Positions 18,121 through 27,331 of a stretch of DNA of 64,000 nt are shown in pieces. How positions within the stretch are numbered: the first letter of the stretch is position 1; the number at the start of each line of letters is the position of its first letter. Under the pieces are notes generated by a model that searched no databases, had not been told where the DNA came from, and worked only from the letters and a program-made list of their open reading frames with translations. This DNA is from Marinomonas fungiae. Lineage in GTDB: Bacteria; Pseudomonadota; Gammaproteobacteria; Pseudomonadales; Marinomonadaceae. A program made the translations under genes and the position numbers. The stretch is from NCBI RefSeq assembly GCF_001418205.1, contig NZ_LIQF01000011.1, positions 1 to 64,000 on the forward strand, read 5' to 3'.

Positions 18121-19123
18121 CCTCTACCAAATACGACAAAAGGTTCTCCAGCACTGGCAAAGAGTCCTCTGTGAATAACAACATCAAATCACAACTGATT
18201 TGGTAATTGTCTACTTCGTAAACAATCTCTACCGCGAGGGTGCGTTTCCATTGGGCCCGTTTTACGTTGATCAGATCCGCAACTTTCATATGCTGACCTA
18301 AGACAACAGGATGGCTGTGACTAAAGTCTATGTTTAGCTGATCTCCTAACGCCTTAATAAACGGACCAATCAACACAGAGGAGATGTCCATTTGCAGCTC
18401 AATAGCTAGGTTGTTATCGATCTCCTCGGTCACATTCAGCAGTTTCGCCATATCTGGAAAGCTTGAATCCGAGAAAATAAGCAAGGCCTCCATGGCAATC
18501 CCAGCCCCGACAAAACCTTGCGTCACAGCCGAACATCGACCAGAGTTCATGGCGCCATAGCTGAGCGCCATCTGCAACTCACTTACTTCTAGGATATTGA
18601 CCTTAGGTACAGGCAGCTTAATAAAGACATTGAGCATGTCCGCCAAGACACTGGCGGCCCGTCCCATAGCAACGTTCGACACCTCTTGCAGGCATTGGCT
18701 AAGGCCAAAGTCATCCGCAGCATTGCCTTGAACAACTAATCCTGCATTCGACCCGCTACTAAGCAAACCAAAGGACTGAATGATGCTCTGTAAAACACTT
18801 TTATCAACGGGTTTCTTTAGAAAATCCAACGCGCCTAGGGCCTTAACTCGCTCCACGGCTCGTGCTTGAACATCGCCAGAAACGACGATCACCTGCGGAG
18901 CATTGGCTATGTCTTTTAAAGCTTCAAGGGTCTGGTAGCCGTCCATTACAGGCATATTCAAGTCAAGGAACAGAATATCCACCGCTTTCGATTGGATATG
19001 AGATAATGCCTCTTGGCCATTTGTCGCAAACTCAACTTCCGCATCCCATTCAGAGGGTAGAACTCGAGCAAGCTGCTTCCTGGCAATTCCAGAGTCATCG
19101 CAGATGAGAATTTTTTTACTCAT
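18113..19123 (-). CDS. REC-CheC two-domain response regulator
   Basis: A 336-residue soluble protein. The N-terminal receiver domain (about 4-118) has KILICDDSG, phosphoacceptor Asp54 in LFLDLNMPVMDG and the conserved Lys in FLKKPV (about 104). After a short linker, the C-terminal region looks like a CheC/CheX phosphatase: LQEVSNVAMGRAASVL in its first half and NLAIELQMDISSVLIGPFIKAL in its second, near the active-site Glu-Asn spacing of that family. CheC proteins dephosphorylate CheY-like receivers. It overlaps the downstream PAS-GGDEF gene by 8 bp, suggesting it relays a phospho-signal to c-di-GMP synthesis. The upstream kinase is not certain. Confidence 0.85.
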   Translation of the reverse strand: MSKKILICDDSGIARKQLARVLPSEWDAEVEFATNGQEALSHIQSKAVDILFLDLNMPVMDGYQTLEALKDIANAPQVIVVSGDVQARAVERVKALGALDFLKKPVDKSVLQSIIQSFGLLSSGSNAGLVVQGNAADDFGLSQCLQEVSNVAMGRAASVLADMLNVFIKLPVPKVNILEVSELQMALSYGAMNSGRCSAVTQGFVGAGIAMEALLIFSDSSFPDMAKLLNVTEEIDNNLAIELQMDISSVLIGPFIKALGDQLNIDFSHSHPVVLGQHMKVADLINVKRAQWKRTLAVEIVYEVDNYQISCDLMLLFTEDSLPVLENLLSYLVEDD

Positions 19124-19237
19124 GTAAATTACAACCGCCTATTAATCATGAGCGTTGAACGACTCAAGCTTCCTAAAAATTTGCACAAGTGTAGCGTTTT
19201 AGCGGCTGAATTTATAGTCTATAAAATATCCAACCCA

Positions 19238-20413
19238 CTAGGCGAAAGAGAGCAGAGCTTCTACCACCAAACGCTCATCGTAACGTTCAGGTTTATCTTT
19301 AATTAAGGGGGTTCTCACAACACTGATCCCCCATTTCGCTAAGCGAACGGGATCAATTGCCCCATAGTCATAATCCAGATCCAGTAACACCCAATTAAGC
19401 ACTGGCGTGTGTAGATTCAGCTCTGGCGAACCAAGTAGTTTCGTTAAAATACACTCTATGCGAGCGATTAACGACCATCCCAATTGCTCTGGGTCCGTTC
19501 CTAAATTAGGCAAGTACACTTTCGGATTAGGATTCGCCACAATCGCTTGCGCTACACCAGACACTAATAGGTTTGCCATCAAGCTGGTAAAGAAGCTACC
19601 AGGTGGATAACAGATCAAATCCGCCTGCTCAATGCTTTGGCTGCGATCTTCCGCCAAATAGGCTGATATTGGACACTCTGCTTCAAGACCTTGATTCAGC
19701 CAGATTTCAGCAATAGGCCGCTGCAGAGGCGGGTGCTCTTTGCCTGTCATCAGGTGTTGGCCCAAAATGACCTCACCAGAGTCCAAACGTACCCCTAAAT
19801 GATGCGTTTCATCGACGATGGTCGTTACCTGCCCCAACGTTTTAACTAACCGTGAGAACAAGAAAATAATTGGATCTAGTAGCTGTTGGTGGCCAAGATA
19901 ACCACCAGCAATAATCAAATTACCCACACTGGCACCACGTAAATCAAAACCTTCTGGTAAGTGCTTACAAAGACATGCTAATTGAGTCTTAATCAAGGCT
20001 TTCATGGGCGTCACAATTGCTTGCATCAGCGGATGAGAGCCATCCGCCAGCTGTGCCAGCTCTTGCTCTAATTGCTGTGCCGTGGCCTCTTGTGAAAGTC
20101 GATAACGAAACAGCTCATAGACATCAGGCTGACCTAATACGGTTTCGTCCGCCAACGCCATAATACGACTACGAAGATCGCCAACCGCGGGCATACTAAA
20201 CGCCTGACGTAGCTTTGCTGAGCTACCTCCAGAATCAAAAGGAGTCACTAAATGAACGGAATGATGCGTGTAACGCTTAAGCTCCCGAGAGATTTTATTC
20301 AATGCCGAGCCGCCACTAAAAAATAGTACCGAAGGTGCTAATTCCGGCAGACTTTGATATCGGTGTATCCGTACTGAGTCAGGAACCTTTAAACGACGCG
20401 TAACATTAGCCAT
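19238..20413 (-). CDS. GAK-system-type CofD-like protein
   Basis: A 391-residue protein of the CofD/YvcK fold. The N-terminus has VLFFSGGSALNKISREL (about 29-45) and HLVTPFDSGGSSAKLRQAF (about 54-72) followed by VGDLRSRIMALADET, the phosphate/nucleotide-binding loops of the superfamily. Later are RGASVGNLIIAGGYL and ADLICYPPGSFFTSLMANLL. CofD moves a phospholactyl-type group to a deazaflavin; YvcK binds UDP-sugars and affects cell shape. The sequence most resembles the CofD-like member of the GAK (ATP-grasp/amphipathic/kinase) system, but none of the other GAK genes is nearby. Its activity is unknown. It lies inside a c-di-GMP signalling block, 31 bp after a cyclase gene. Confidence 0.72.
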   Translation of the reverse strand: MANVTRRLKVPDSVRIHRYQSLPELAPSVLFFSGGSALNKISRELKRYTHHSVHLVTPFDSGGSSAKLRQAFSMPAVGDLRSRIMALADETVLGQPDVYELFRYRLSQEATAQQLEQELAQLADGSHPLMQAIVTPMKALIKTQLACLCKHLPEGFDLRGASVGNLIIAGGYLGHQQLLDPIIFLFSRLVKTLGQVTTIVDETHHLGVRLDSGEVILGQHLMTGKEHPPLQRPIAEIWLNQGLEAECPISAYLAEDRSQSIEQADLICYPPGSFFTSLMANLLVSGVAQAIVANPNPKVYLPNLGTDPEQLGWSLIARIECILTKLLGSPELNLHTPVLNWVLLDLDYDYGAIDPVRLAKWGISVVRTPLIKDKPERYDERLVVEALLSFA

Positions 20414-20444
20414 AAATCACTTTCAAATTGTGCCACTGTAGACA

Positions 20445-22400
20445 TCACAACAAACTCGTTTCTAGGCCTGACCAGACCATAACGCAGTTGCGTCCCCTCT
20501 TCTTCGCTTTATAAAGACTTTTATCTGCTTGATCAAATACTTGCAGCACAGAGTCCTCTGTTTGCGCTTGAATACTGACACCACAACTTACACTTAAAAA
20601 TTGATGTGGTGAAGACGGATGAGGCACTTCTTGGCTAAAAACATCTTCAACGATTGTTTGCGCAATATCCAATGCCTCTTCGATTCGAGCATTAGGAATA
20701 AAAACCAGCAACTCTTCTCCACCATAGCGAATAGCCAAGCCCGTTGTGGGCGTATTGCGCTTTATTACCGTGGCAATCATTTTCAATACATTGTCGCCCT
20801 GCAGGTGCCCAAACTGGTCATTATATTCTTTGAAGTAATCCACATCGAAAAGAAGTATGGCAAAGTTAGCTACGCCGTCGCCGTTAGCGTATGCGACCGA
20901 AATATTGTCAAACGATTTACGATTTAACAGGCCTGTCAGCGAGTCTGTTTGCGCCTCATTTTGGGCCACTGACAAGGTGCGCTTGAACTCTTGTTCGGCC
21001 TTAATATGTTCGGTGACGTCAGAGAAACAAATAAGATCCGCGGGCTGTTTTTCCCAAACAATCGAGTCCCGAGTGATGTCATACCAACTCTGACTCTCTC
21101 TATCCCAAAACGCCCCTTCGTAAGTATGCGATTTGCTCTCAATCACTTCCCTAATATGTGCGGCAACGTTTTCCGGGAATCCTTCTAGACCCGTTAGAGC
21201 ATGATTCGAAAATAACTGCTTAAGCGGTTCACTGCAGTACAAGAGTTGATCGCCTTGCAATACCACGATTTTCATGTGCGAGTGTTTGATAATAGATTGC
21301 AGCTGCTGGCTGGTTGTTTCAATTTGCGTTTTTTGTTTCGCAATCGTTGTCATGTAACGCTGCAGCTGTTTAACTAAGCTGCCCAGCTCATTTTGCTCAT
21401 CAAAAAACGCGACGTCCTCATCGGTTATTTCCCTTTTAAAACTCAACAGCTCTTTCAATGCGTGCAAACGACGGAACAATTGACGATGTAAATATCCCAA
21501 CAATGAAATCGCCATCAACAACTGCACAACAAATGCGATCACCAAGCCATCAATAAAACTTTCGGCATTCAAAGATAGATTTTTGGCTTGTTGAGCAACG
21601 TTAGCTTCGGTTTCCATATACACACGATGACCAAAATCAACCACGTTACCCAGCAGAATCTTATTTTGGGTGCTCATCCCCACGACTTCCGTACGATGTC
21701 GCTCTCTGAGCGACAATAAATCAAATACACCTTTTGGTGCACTCAGCAATGTTGAAAGCTCTGTATGTATCCTGGGGGCTATGCTCTCAAGCTGGGTTAA
21801 GGACTTTCTTAAGGACGCAACAATTTGATTTTGCTGGTACAAATGACTGACACCAACCAAGTCATTTAAATCCAACAACATGCCATCTAAAATGAGTTCA
21901 ACTCCCGCCCTAGAAACATCGTTATGATTGCGAATCGTAAGCTTCATGGCTTGTTTAATTTTTTCCAGTAGCTCTGCGTCCACTTGATCTAACATCGCCT
22001 TAGACAAAGACATACTCGTCACGCTCGGCTCAATCTTACCCACAATTTCAGTCAATCTAGCAATTTGTTCATTGCCAGCAGTAAGCTTATGTAGGCTGCT
22101 TTGTAGCTCTCGAACTTCGTCCCTCACCTGCGACATGAGAATTCGGCTATAGGCAGGAGATGCGCTGTTGGCAACATCATTTGCGAGATTGGAAAGACGA
22201 GTAATGCCTAGCTGGACACTATTGAGCACTTGTAGGGAAGGCAGTTCTTGTTCTGCTTGTCGGTTGACTGAATCACTTAACTTCAAAAAGTAGAAAATAC
22301 ACAGCGCGCCCGTCAGCAACATGAGCAGCACCATCATCAAAATAACGGCGGTGATGCGAGCACGAAGGCTTTTACGAATGTGATGATCAACTTCTGCCAT
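20445..22400 (-). CDS. Membrane-anchored PAS-GGDEF diguanylate cyclase with large periplasmic sensor
   Basis: A 651-residue protein. TM1 (about 16-38), an all-helical periplasmic domain of about 240 residues (Leu/Ser/Gln-rich, four-helix or TorS-like), TM2 (about 283-303), a HAMP/coiled-coil-like stretch (about 305-368), a PAS domain (about 369-465) and a GGDEF domain (about 480-650) with LTGLLNRKSFD and FDVDYFKEYND. The signature is GGEEL (560-564) rather than GGEEF, and the I-site position is PTTG, so product inhibition is probably absent. It begins 12 bp after the degenerate 5'-nucleotidase gene, implying a shared signal. Activity with GGEEL is plausible but unproven. Confidence 0.88.
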   Translation of the reverse strand: MAEVDHHIRKSLRARITAVILMMVLLMLLTGALCIFYFLKLSDSVNRQAEQELPSLQVLNSVQLGITRLSNLANDVANSASPAYSRILMSQVRDEVRELQSSLHKLTAGNEQIARLTEIVGKIEPSVTSMSLSKAMLDQVDAELLEKIKQAMKLTIRNHNDVSRAGVELILDGMLLDLNDLVGVSHLYQQNQIVASLRKSLTQLESIAPRIHTELSTLLSAPKGVFDLLSLRERHRTEVVGMSTQNKILLGNVVDFGHRVYMETEANVAQQAKNLSLNAESFIDGLVIAFVVQLLMAISLLGYLHRQLFRRLHALKELLSFKREITDEDVAFFDEQNELGSLVKQLQRYMTTIAKQKTQIETTSQQLQSIIKHSHMKIVVLQGDQLLYCSEPLKQLFSNHALTGLEGFPENVAAHIREVIESKSHTYEGAFWDRESQSWYDITRDSIVWEKQPADLICFSDVTEHIKAEQEFKRTLSVAQNEAQTDSLTGLLNRKSFDNISVAYANGDGVANFAILLFDVDYFKEYNDQFGHLQGDNVLKMIATVIKRNTPTTGLAIRYGGEELLVFIPNARIEEALDIAQTIVEDVFSQEVPHPSSPHQFLSVSCGVSIQAQTEDSVLQVFDQADKSLYKAKKRGRNCVMVWSGLETSLL

Positions 22401-22411
22401 AACATAAGCCT

Positions 22412-23866
22412 TTATTGGACAGGCGTAAGGTTTTCAATACGTCCATCAAGAGAGGGGGTAATGGCATCAAATTGCTCCAAGTAATCTGATACCACATTCC
22501 AAACTAAGCGTTGGCTACTGACTTCATCCGATACTTCACGGACATCGCTGAAATCATAATCGTCTCCGCCATGCAACATATAATCTGAAATAGCTAGGGT
22601 ATACTCAGCCTTAGCTAAGGGTTTCCCTAAAGCGTCTGAAATAGAGACAATGCGTTGACCGATAGGACGACTGGCATCGTATTTATAACGCAAGCCTGAA
22701 ACCTGTAAAAAACGCCCATCACTGTCTTCTACAACGGAAACACCATGCTCTAAAATCTGCTTCAGTTTTGTCGGACTCACCTTAACCACATGCACCGTAC
22801 CGCCAAATGGTAACTCTCGTTGCACATCTCGACGCGTCAGCTGATAACCAGCTTCGTAAGTGCGATACCCTCGCATACTGCCACCAATGACTGCTGCGAA
22901 ATCGGCTTGGGTGTAATGTCTAATTGCATCCAAAACCAGATTCCCGAAGCTTGACTCGGCACTTCTAAGCGTTTCTCGCAATGAGTCCATCGGACCTGCT
23001 AGCGTCGTTAGCGGCTTATCTAGCACCACATCAAGCTGATTGGTAAAGCGACTAATCACATGATTCAAGGACGCATCAGGTTCCTCTTGAGCGGTATGAA
23101 CAATTTCAGCAGAAATGCTCTCATCAGATACATTAAGCACAACCATTTCATCATCCACTCCACCCGAAGCGACCATCAATGGATGGTCCTGTATTTGATG
23201 GTCCTCTACATCCTGAGTAACAAGAATACAATCAACCCCTTGTAATCGATCTACTGAAACCGCTTTTAAGTAGTCTCGTTCGGTGACTAATATCACCTTA
23301 TCGGCACCTTCTAAACGCGCTTGATGTATCTTGCGATTAATTTGCTCGGCGTCTTCGTAAACAACAGCGGTGTTAAATAAAAAAGTAGAGTTTATGTTTT
23401 CTGAAACCGTCATAAGCACTGCCACTTTAAGATTCCCTAGCGGCAAAATGACATACGGAAGAAGGCCCTCAACATCGCTCATAGTGCGACGATCGTGCAA
23501 GTTAGACAGGACCATTGGAAATTGGGCCTGAGAACTCAGAAGGGTCACCTGATCTATGCCATCGTTAAATTCGCGACGATTGACCGCCAACACATCAACC
23601 ATCATGGCATTCATAATGGAGATCATATGCACGCCCTTATCATAGACAGATAAAGAATTAGGGGACAAGCTGTCGCCTCCATGAATGAATAAGACAGGCT
23701 CCGTACCTTGCTTTAAACGCTGTACAAATGCCGACATTTTCGCGAGAGAGTAGCCGTTTTCTTGAGCATAAAGCTCTGGGACATTGGATGTAAAAATAAT
23801 CTTGCCAGCCTGCGCACAAGGACTAACGAAACTGACCAGCAACAATACTGCGAGTATTCCTTTCAT
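22412..23866 (-). CDS. Periplasmic 5'-nucleotidase-family protein with degenerate metal site
   Basis: A 484-residue exported protein. A signal peptide ends near residue 20 (SPCAQAG). The N-terminal metallophosphoesterase domain (about 22-255) has lost most ligands: the TNDxHG position reads TSNVPE, GNHEFD reads VNRREFND and the later His motifs are VTERDY and VTQDVEDH; only GGDS (64-67) looks normal. The C-terminal 5_nucleotid_C domain (about 270-480) is well kept: SSFGNLVLDAIRH, IGGSMRG, ELPFGGTVHVV and DYMLHGGDDYDF. It probably binds nucleotide without hydrolysis. An upstream GTG is in frame, but ATG 23866 has GAGG and the better signal peptide. A diguanylate cyclase gene follows after 12 bp. 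Confidence 0.82.
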   Translation of the reverse strand: MKGILAVLLLVSFVSPCAQAGKIIFTSNVPELYAQENGYSLAKMSAFVQRLKQGTEPVLFIHGGDSLSPNSLSVYDKGVHMISIMNAMMVDVLAVNRREFNDGIDQVTLLSSQAQFPMVLSNLHDRRTMSDVEGLLPYVILPLGNLKVAVLMTVSENINSTFLFNTAVVYEDAEQINRKIHQARLEGADKVILVTERDYLKAVSVDRLQGVDCILVTQDVEDHQIQDHPLMVASGGVDDEMVVLNVSDESISAEIVHTAQEEPDASLNHVISRFTNQLDVVLDKPLTTLAGPMDSLRETLRSAESSFGNLVLDAIRHYTQADFAAVIGGSMRGYRTYEAGYQLTRRDVQRELPFGGTVHVVKVSPTKLKQILEHGVSVVEDSDGRFLQVSGLRYKYDASRPIGQRIVSISDALGKPLAKAEYTLAISDYMLHGGDDYDFSDVREVSDEVSSQRLVWNVVSDYLEQFDAITPSLDGRIENLTPVQ

Positions 23867-23951
23867 TTTAATCAGAGCCTCATCCACACGTTATTTAACT
23901 GAGTTCAACTAAATTACAGCAAATCTATGGAGCGCATATGACAGTTAGTCA

Positions 23952-26900
23952 TCAATTACAGCTGTGTTTTTTATCCAACCAGTATCCAACAACTTCCGCC
24001 AAGCGATCTTTTGAGATAGGTTTCGCCACATGATCATCCATGCCAGCATCAAAGCATAGTTGATCATCCCCTTTCATGGCATTGGCACTCAGGGCGATCA
24101 CAGGAACATCTTTAGGGGTTGCACTTTGCGGGCCAAGCTCACGGATAGCTCGCGTTGCCTCATAGCCATCCATCACTGGCATTTGGCAGTCCATAAAGAT
24201 TAAGTCATAGGCTTTTGAGGTAAGCATGTCCAACGCAACTTGACCATTTTCTGCGACCTCAACCGTTAAGCCTAATAATCCTAGAATCCCCTTCGCAACG
24301 ATCTGATTAGTAAGGTTATCTTCAACCAAAAGCACTAAAGCATCCGTCATAGGCTTAGGCGACTCTTCCTCAGCTGAATCCTCAAATTTCTCATCCTGCA
24401 GTAACGCATTCTCAATCGCAGCTCGCAGGGCTCGTCGGTGAACCGGTTTATAAACCGATGCAATGGTGTATTCTTCTGTCAGTTTAGACTGCTTACTTTG
24501 CCCCACCAATTCAATCACTTGAGCTCGGACATGCGTTAGCGCCTCGCGCCCCTGCTCATCAATCATATGCTCATCCAGCAAAATCACATCATGAGGCGAG
24601 ACATCTGTCAGTTGGCTAGTACTACTTAAATAAACCACATCGCATTGCCACTCAGCCAATAGCGCCTTCAGATAAGGCAAATCCGACTCCATTTGACTAA
24701 TCAGGTACACCTTACCAAGCGAACGCCATACCTCACCCACATCAGCTGACGGTTTATCTTGTAGTTTCACATCTAGTTCAAACCAGAAGTTCGCGCCTTG
24801 GCCAAGCTGACTTTCCACATTAATTCGGCCCTCCATCGCCTCAACTAACTCTTTGCTAATTGCTAGACCAAGTCCCGTGCCACCATAACGTCGAGTTGTC
24901 GAAGTATCGGCTTGTTTGAAACGCTGGAAAAGACGCTCTTGCAGCTTATCTGAAATCCCGATTCCCGTATCGATGATCGCAATTCGATAAGTCGCTCGAT
25001 CTTGCTCCCGCATGACTTGTTCGGCAACCAAGCGTACCGAACCTCCTGAGTTAGTAAACTTGATCGCATTGCCGACTAGGTTTAGCATCACTTGACGTAC
25101 ACGCAAGCGATCAGCAAATACCATACACTCTGGCAATAACGTACTTGGTGCAATAAAGCTCAATCCTTTCTCTTCTGCCTTTAAGCGCATTAGGCTAGCA
25201 ATATCTTCTAATAAATCTTGCAGATCGAAGAACTGTGGCTCCAGCTCCAGCTCCCCTGCCTCAATCTTAGATAAGTCTAAGATGTCATTAACTAGGTCCA
25301 GTAGAGCATCTCCACTTTGATGAGCCAGCTCGACTAACTTCAGTTGTTCATTGTTATGCACTTTGCCTTGCAACAACGACAGACTGCCCAGCATGCCATT
25401 TAACGGCGTCCGAATTTCGTGGCTCATATTGGCCAAAAAGCGACTTTTCGCTTGATTCGCTTCCTGCGCCTCTAAAGTGGCCTGTCTCAGCTTTTCGCCG
25501 GACTCGCGCAAGGCATTATTCGCTTGTGACAGCTCTTTAGTACGAGCAGCAACCTGTCGTTCAACCTGTGCCGCATGGCTAAATACCAAACTAAGCACCC
25601 AGCCCAGCAATCCCGCCACAAATAACCCACCCACTAAAACAAAGTGCGTGCTCCAAGGCTGCTCAATAAACTTCGAGTGACTAATATGCACCAGCTCCCA
25701 GCGGTGTGCGCCTACAGGAATCATTGCTCGATGCATAGCAGGGAAAGTGTGCTCATTTAACCCTTGAATCAAGGCTTCAATAGACATAGAGGCATTGGCA
25801 CTAGCTGCCAATATATATGGTGCTTGGTTCACCTGCCGATCCACCAGATAGACCTCTATATTGGGCAGCGAATTGCGCTCAAGAATACGCGAAGATATAT
25901 CGTCAATCTCAAACAGCGCCGTAGCTAAAGCATACAACTTGTGATGTTTATAGGTCGGCAAAAACATCAATACGGCTTTCGTATTTTGAATCAGCCTGAT
26001 CGCAGATGTTGGAATCGCAGCATTCAAACGAATCGCATTTTTAATTGCTGCGCGACGAGAGTCTTCAGAATAGACATCAAAACCCAATGCCTTGATGTTT
26101 TGCTCTTGCGGATAGATAAGACCAACTGAGACATATCGATCACGTGATCCCACCGGCTCTATCTCACCCGCAGCATTCTTTTGCTTCACCGCAAACGGAA
26201 AGCCGTACAATTCAGTCATCTTGGCTTCATACGCCGCTAAATCCTGAGCTTCCAGAACATGGTTGATAGACAGCGCTTTAATCGCCCGATCTTGGCTCAT
26301 AACACTGTCACTAAAGTCTTGGAACTCTTGCAGCGTCACCTCGCCACTACCACGAACATACCCCGCCAAACTGTATAAAATGTCGACCGAGTTTTTGATA
26401 CGTTCACTAAGCAGAGTGGAATTTAAATCGGCATTCGACTCAAACGCTTGTCGCTGCTTATTCAGCTCAAAATATGCAGTTGATACAGAAAGAATAGCGG
26501 TCGTCAGAAACACGATAAAGAGTGCTAGAAATACTCTGATAGGGTGATCGTAGTACACAGAAAACTGCTTTCGAAAAAGTACGGCAAGCCAAGGTACGAC
26601 CACAATGACACCAACAGAGTCTCCAAGCCACCAGCTTAGCCAGTTCAGAAGTACTTGCTCACTCTGAATAATGCCGTAGTTATAAAGAATCATTGAGCCG
26701 ATGCTGGCGCTGACCAAACAGCCTACCGGCCCAGCCAGCACAATAAAACTCAGCACATGACGAATATTGTAGAATTCGAGTTTTCTACCAATCATCATAC
26801 GCACCAGAGAATAGCTCACTAGCGTCTGAAGCGTGCTGCCTGCTGCAATAAGCATCGGCACTAGTACGTGGATTTCACTAGAGTTACTGTAACCAATGGA

Positions 26901-27098
26901 AATATTAACAAGCGCTGAACCTAGAAACACACCGAGAGCGGGTGTATATCCGAATAGAAGACAAGCCGAAATGGCGACACCGGAGGCAGGCCAAATAACC
27001 GTAGCGTAGCCAGGCGGCACCGCAAATATTTGCCCAACCCAGCCAGCCACAAAGTAGCCTAAAGCCGTTAAAAGAATCACTTTTAAGACGTGCGTCAT
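23952..27098 (-). CDS. MASE1-CHASE hybrid sensor histidine kinase
   Basis: A 1048-residue inner-membrane kinase. Residues 1-210 form a MASE1 membrane domain (VIWPASGVAISACLLFG), about 215-475 a periplasmic CHASE-type sensor (RAIKALSINHVLEAQDLAAYE), TM about 487-508, then a coiled coil. HisKA has NMSHEIRTPLNG with phosphoacceptor His560; HATPase has NLVGNAIKF (Asn677), DTGIG (710-714) and GGTGLGLAI. Residues about 795-900 look like a receiver with degenerate acid residues (VILLDEHM). The C-terminal receiver (920-1045) is intact, with VEDN and Asp970. It heads a block of signalling genes, 85 bp upstream of the degenerate nucleotidase. Confidence 0.93.
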   Translation of the reverse strand: MTHVLKVILLTALGYFVAGWVGQIFAVPPGYATVIWPASGVAISACLLFGYTPALGVFLGSALVNISIGYSNSSEIHVLVPMLIAAGSTLQTLVSYSLVRMMIGRKLEFYNIRHVLSFIVLAGPVGCLVSASIGSMILYNYGIIQSEQVLLNWLSWWLGDSVGVIVVVPWLAVLFRKQFSVYYDHPIRVFLALFIVFLTTAILSVSTAYFELNKQRQAFESNADLNSTLLSERIKNSVDILYSLAGYVRGSGEVTLQEFQDFSDSVMSQDRAIKALSINHVLEAQDLAAYEAKMTELYGFPFAVKQKNAAGEIEPVGSRDRYVSVGLIYPQEQNIKALGFDVYSEDSRRAAIKNAIRLNAAIPTSAIRLIQNTKAVLMFLPTYKHHKLYALATALFEIDDISSRILERNSLPNIEVYLVDRQVNQAPYILAASANASMSIEALIQGLNEHTFPAMHRAMIPVGAHRWELVHISHSKFIEQPWSTHFVLVGGLFVAGLLGWVLSLVFSHAAQVERQVAARTKELSQANNALRESGEKLRQATLEAQEANQAKSRFLANMSHEIRTPLNGMLGSLSLLQGKVHNNEQLKLVELAHQSGDALLDLVNDILDLSKIEAGELELEPQFFDLQDLLEDIASLMRLKAEEKGLSFIAPSTLLPECMVFADRLRVRQVMLNLVGNAIKFTNSGGSVRLVAEQVMREQDRATYRIAIIDTGIGISDKLQERLFQRFKQADTSTTRRYGGTGLGLAISKELVEAMEGRINVESQLGQGANFWFELDVKLQDKPSADVGEVWRSLGKVYLISQMESDLPYLKALLAEWQCDVVYLSSTSQLTDVSPHDVILLDEHMIDEQGREALTHVRAQVIELVGQSKQSKLTEEYTIASVYKPVHRRALRAAIENALLQDEKFEDSAEEESPKPMTDALVLLVEDNLTNQIVAKGILGLLGLTVEVAENGQVALDMLTSKAYDLIFMDCQMPVMDGYEATRAIRELGPQSATPKDVPVIALSANAMKGDDQLCFDAGMDDHVAKPISKDRLAEVVGYWLDKKHSCN

Positions 27099-27294
27099 TT
27101 GCGCTACTACCTTCCTTCAATCCCTATCCATCTAAGCGATATCAAGCTTTGCCCCAAAATCACTCGGGACACAACACTACCGCGGTAAAGCTAGAAATAT
27201 AGCAAAACTGGAAATTTAAACATAAGGAAAGTTGAAATAATGTGTAAGCAAATCAAGGAAAACGGAGCGACAGAAAGACAGGAAGAGCAGAAAC

Positions 27295-27319
27295 AAAAAA
27301 GCCTCGCTTTAAGCGAGGC
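27295..27319 (-). terminator. Intrinsic terminator after the tRNA-Phe genes
   Basis: GCCTCGC (27301-27307), 5-nt loop, GCGAGGC (27313-27319). On the minus strand it is followed by six Us (plus-strand As 27295-27300). It lies 13 bp beyond the 3' end of the second tRNA-Phe. Confidence 0.88.
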
Positions 27320-27331
27320 TTTCTGTAGCAA

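Noticed and set aside
22412..23866. Active UshA-type 5'-nucleotidase
   Set aside because: Most metal-binding motifs of the metallophosphoesterase domain are altered, so activity is not claimed.
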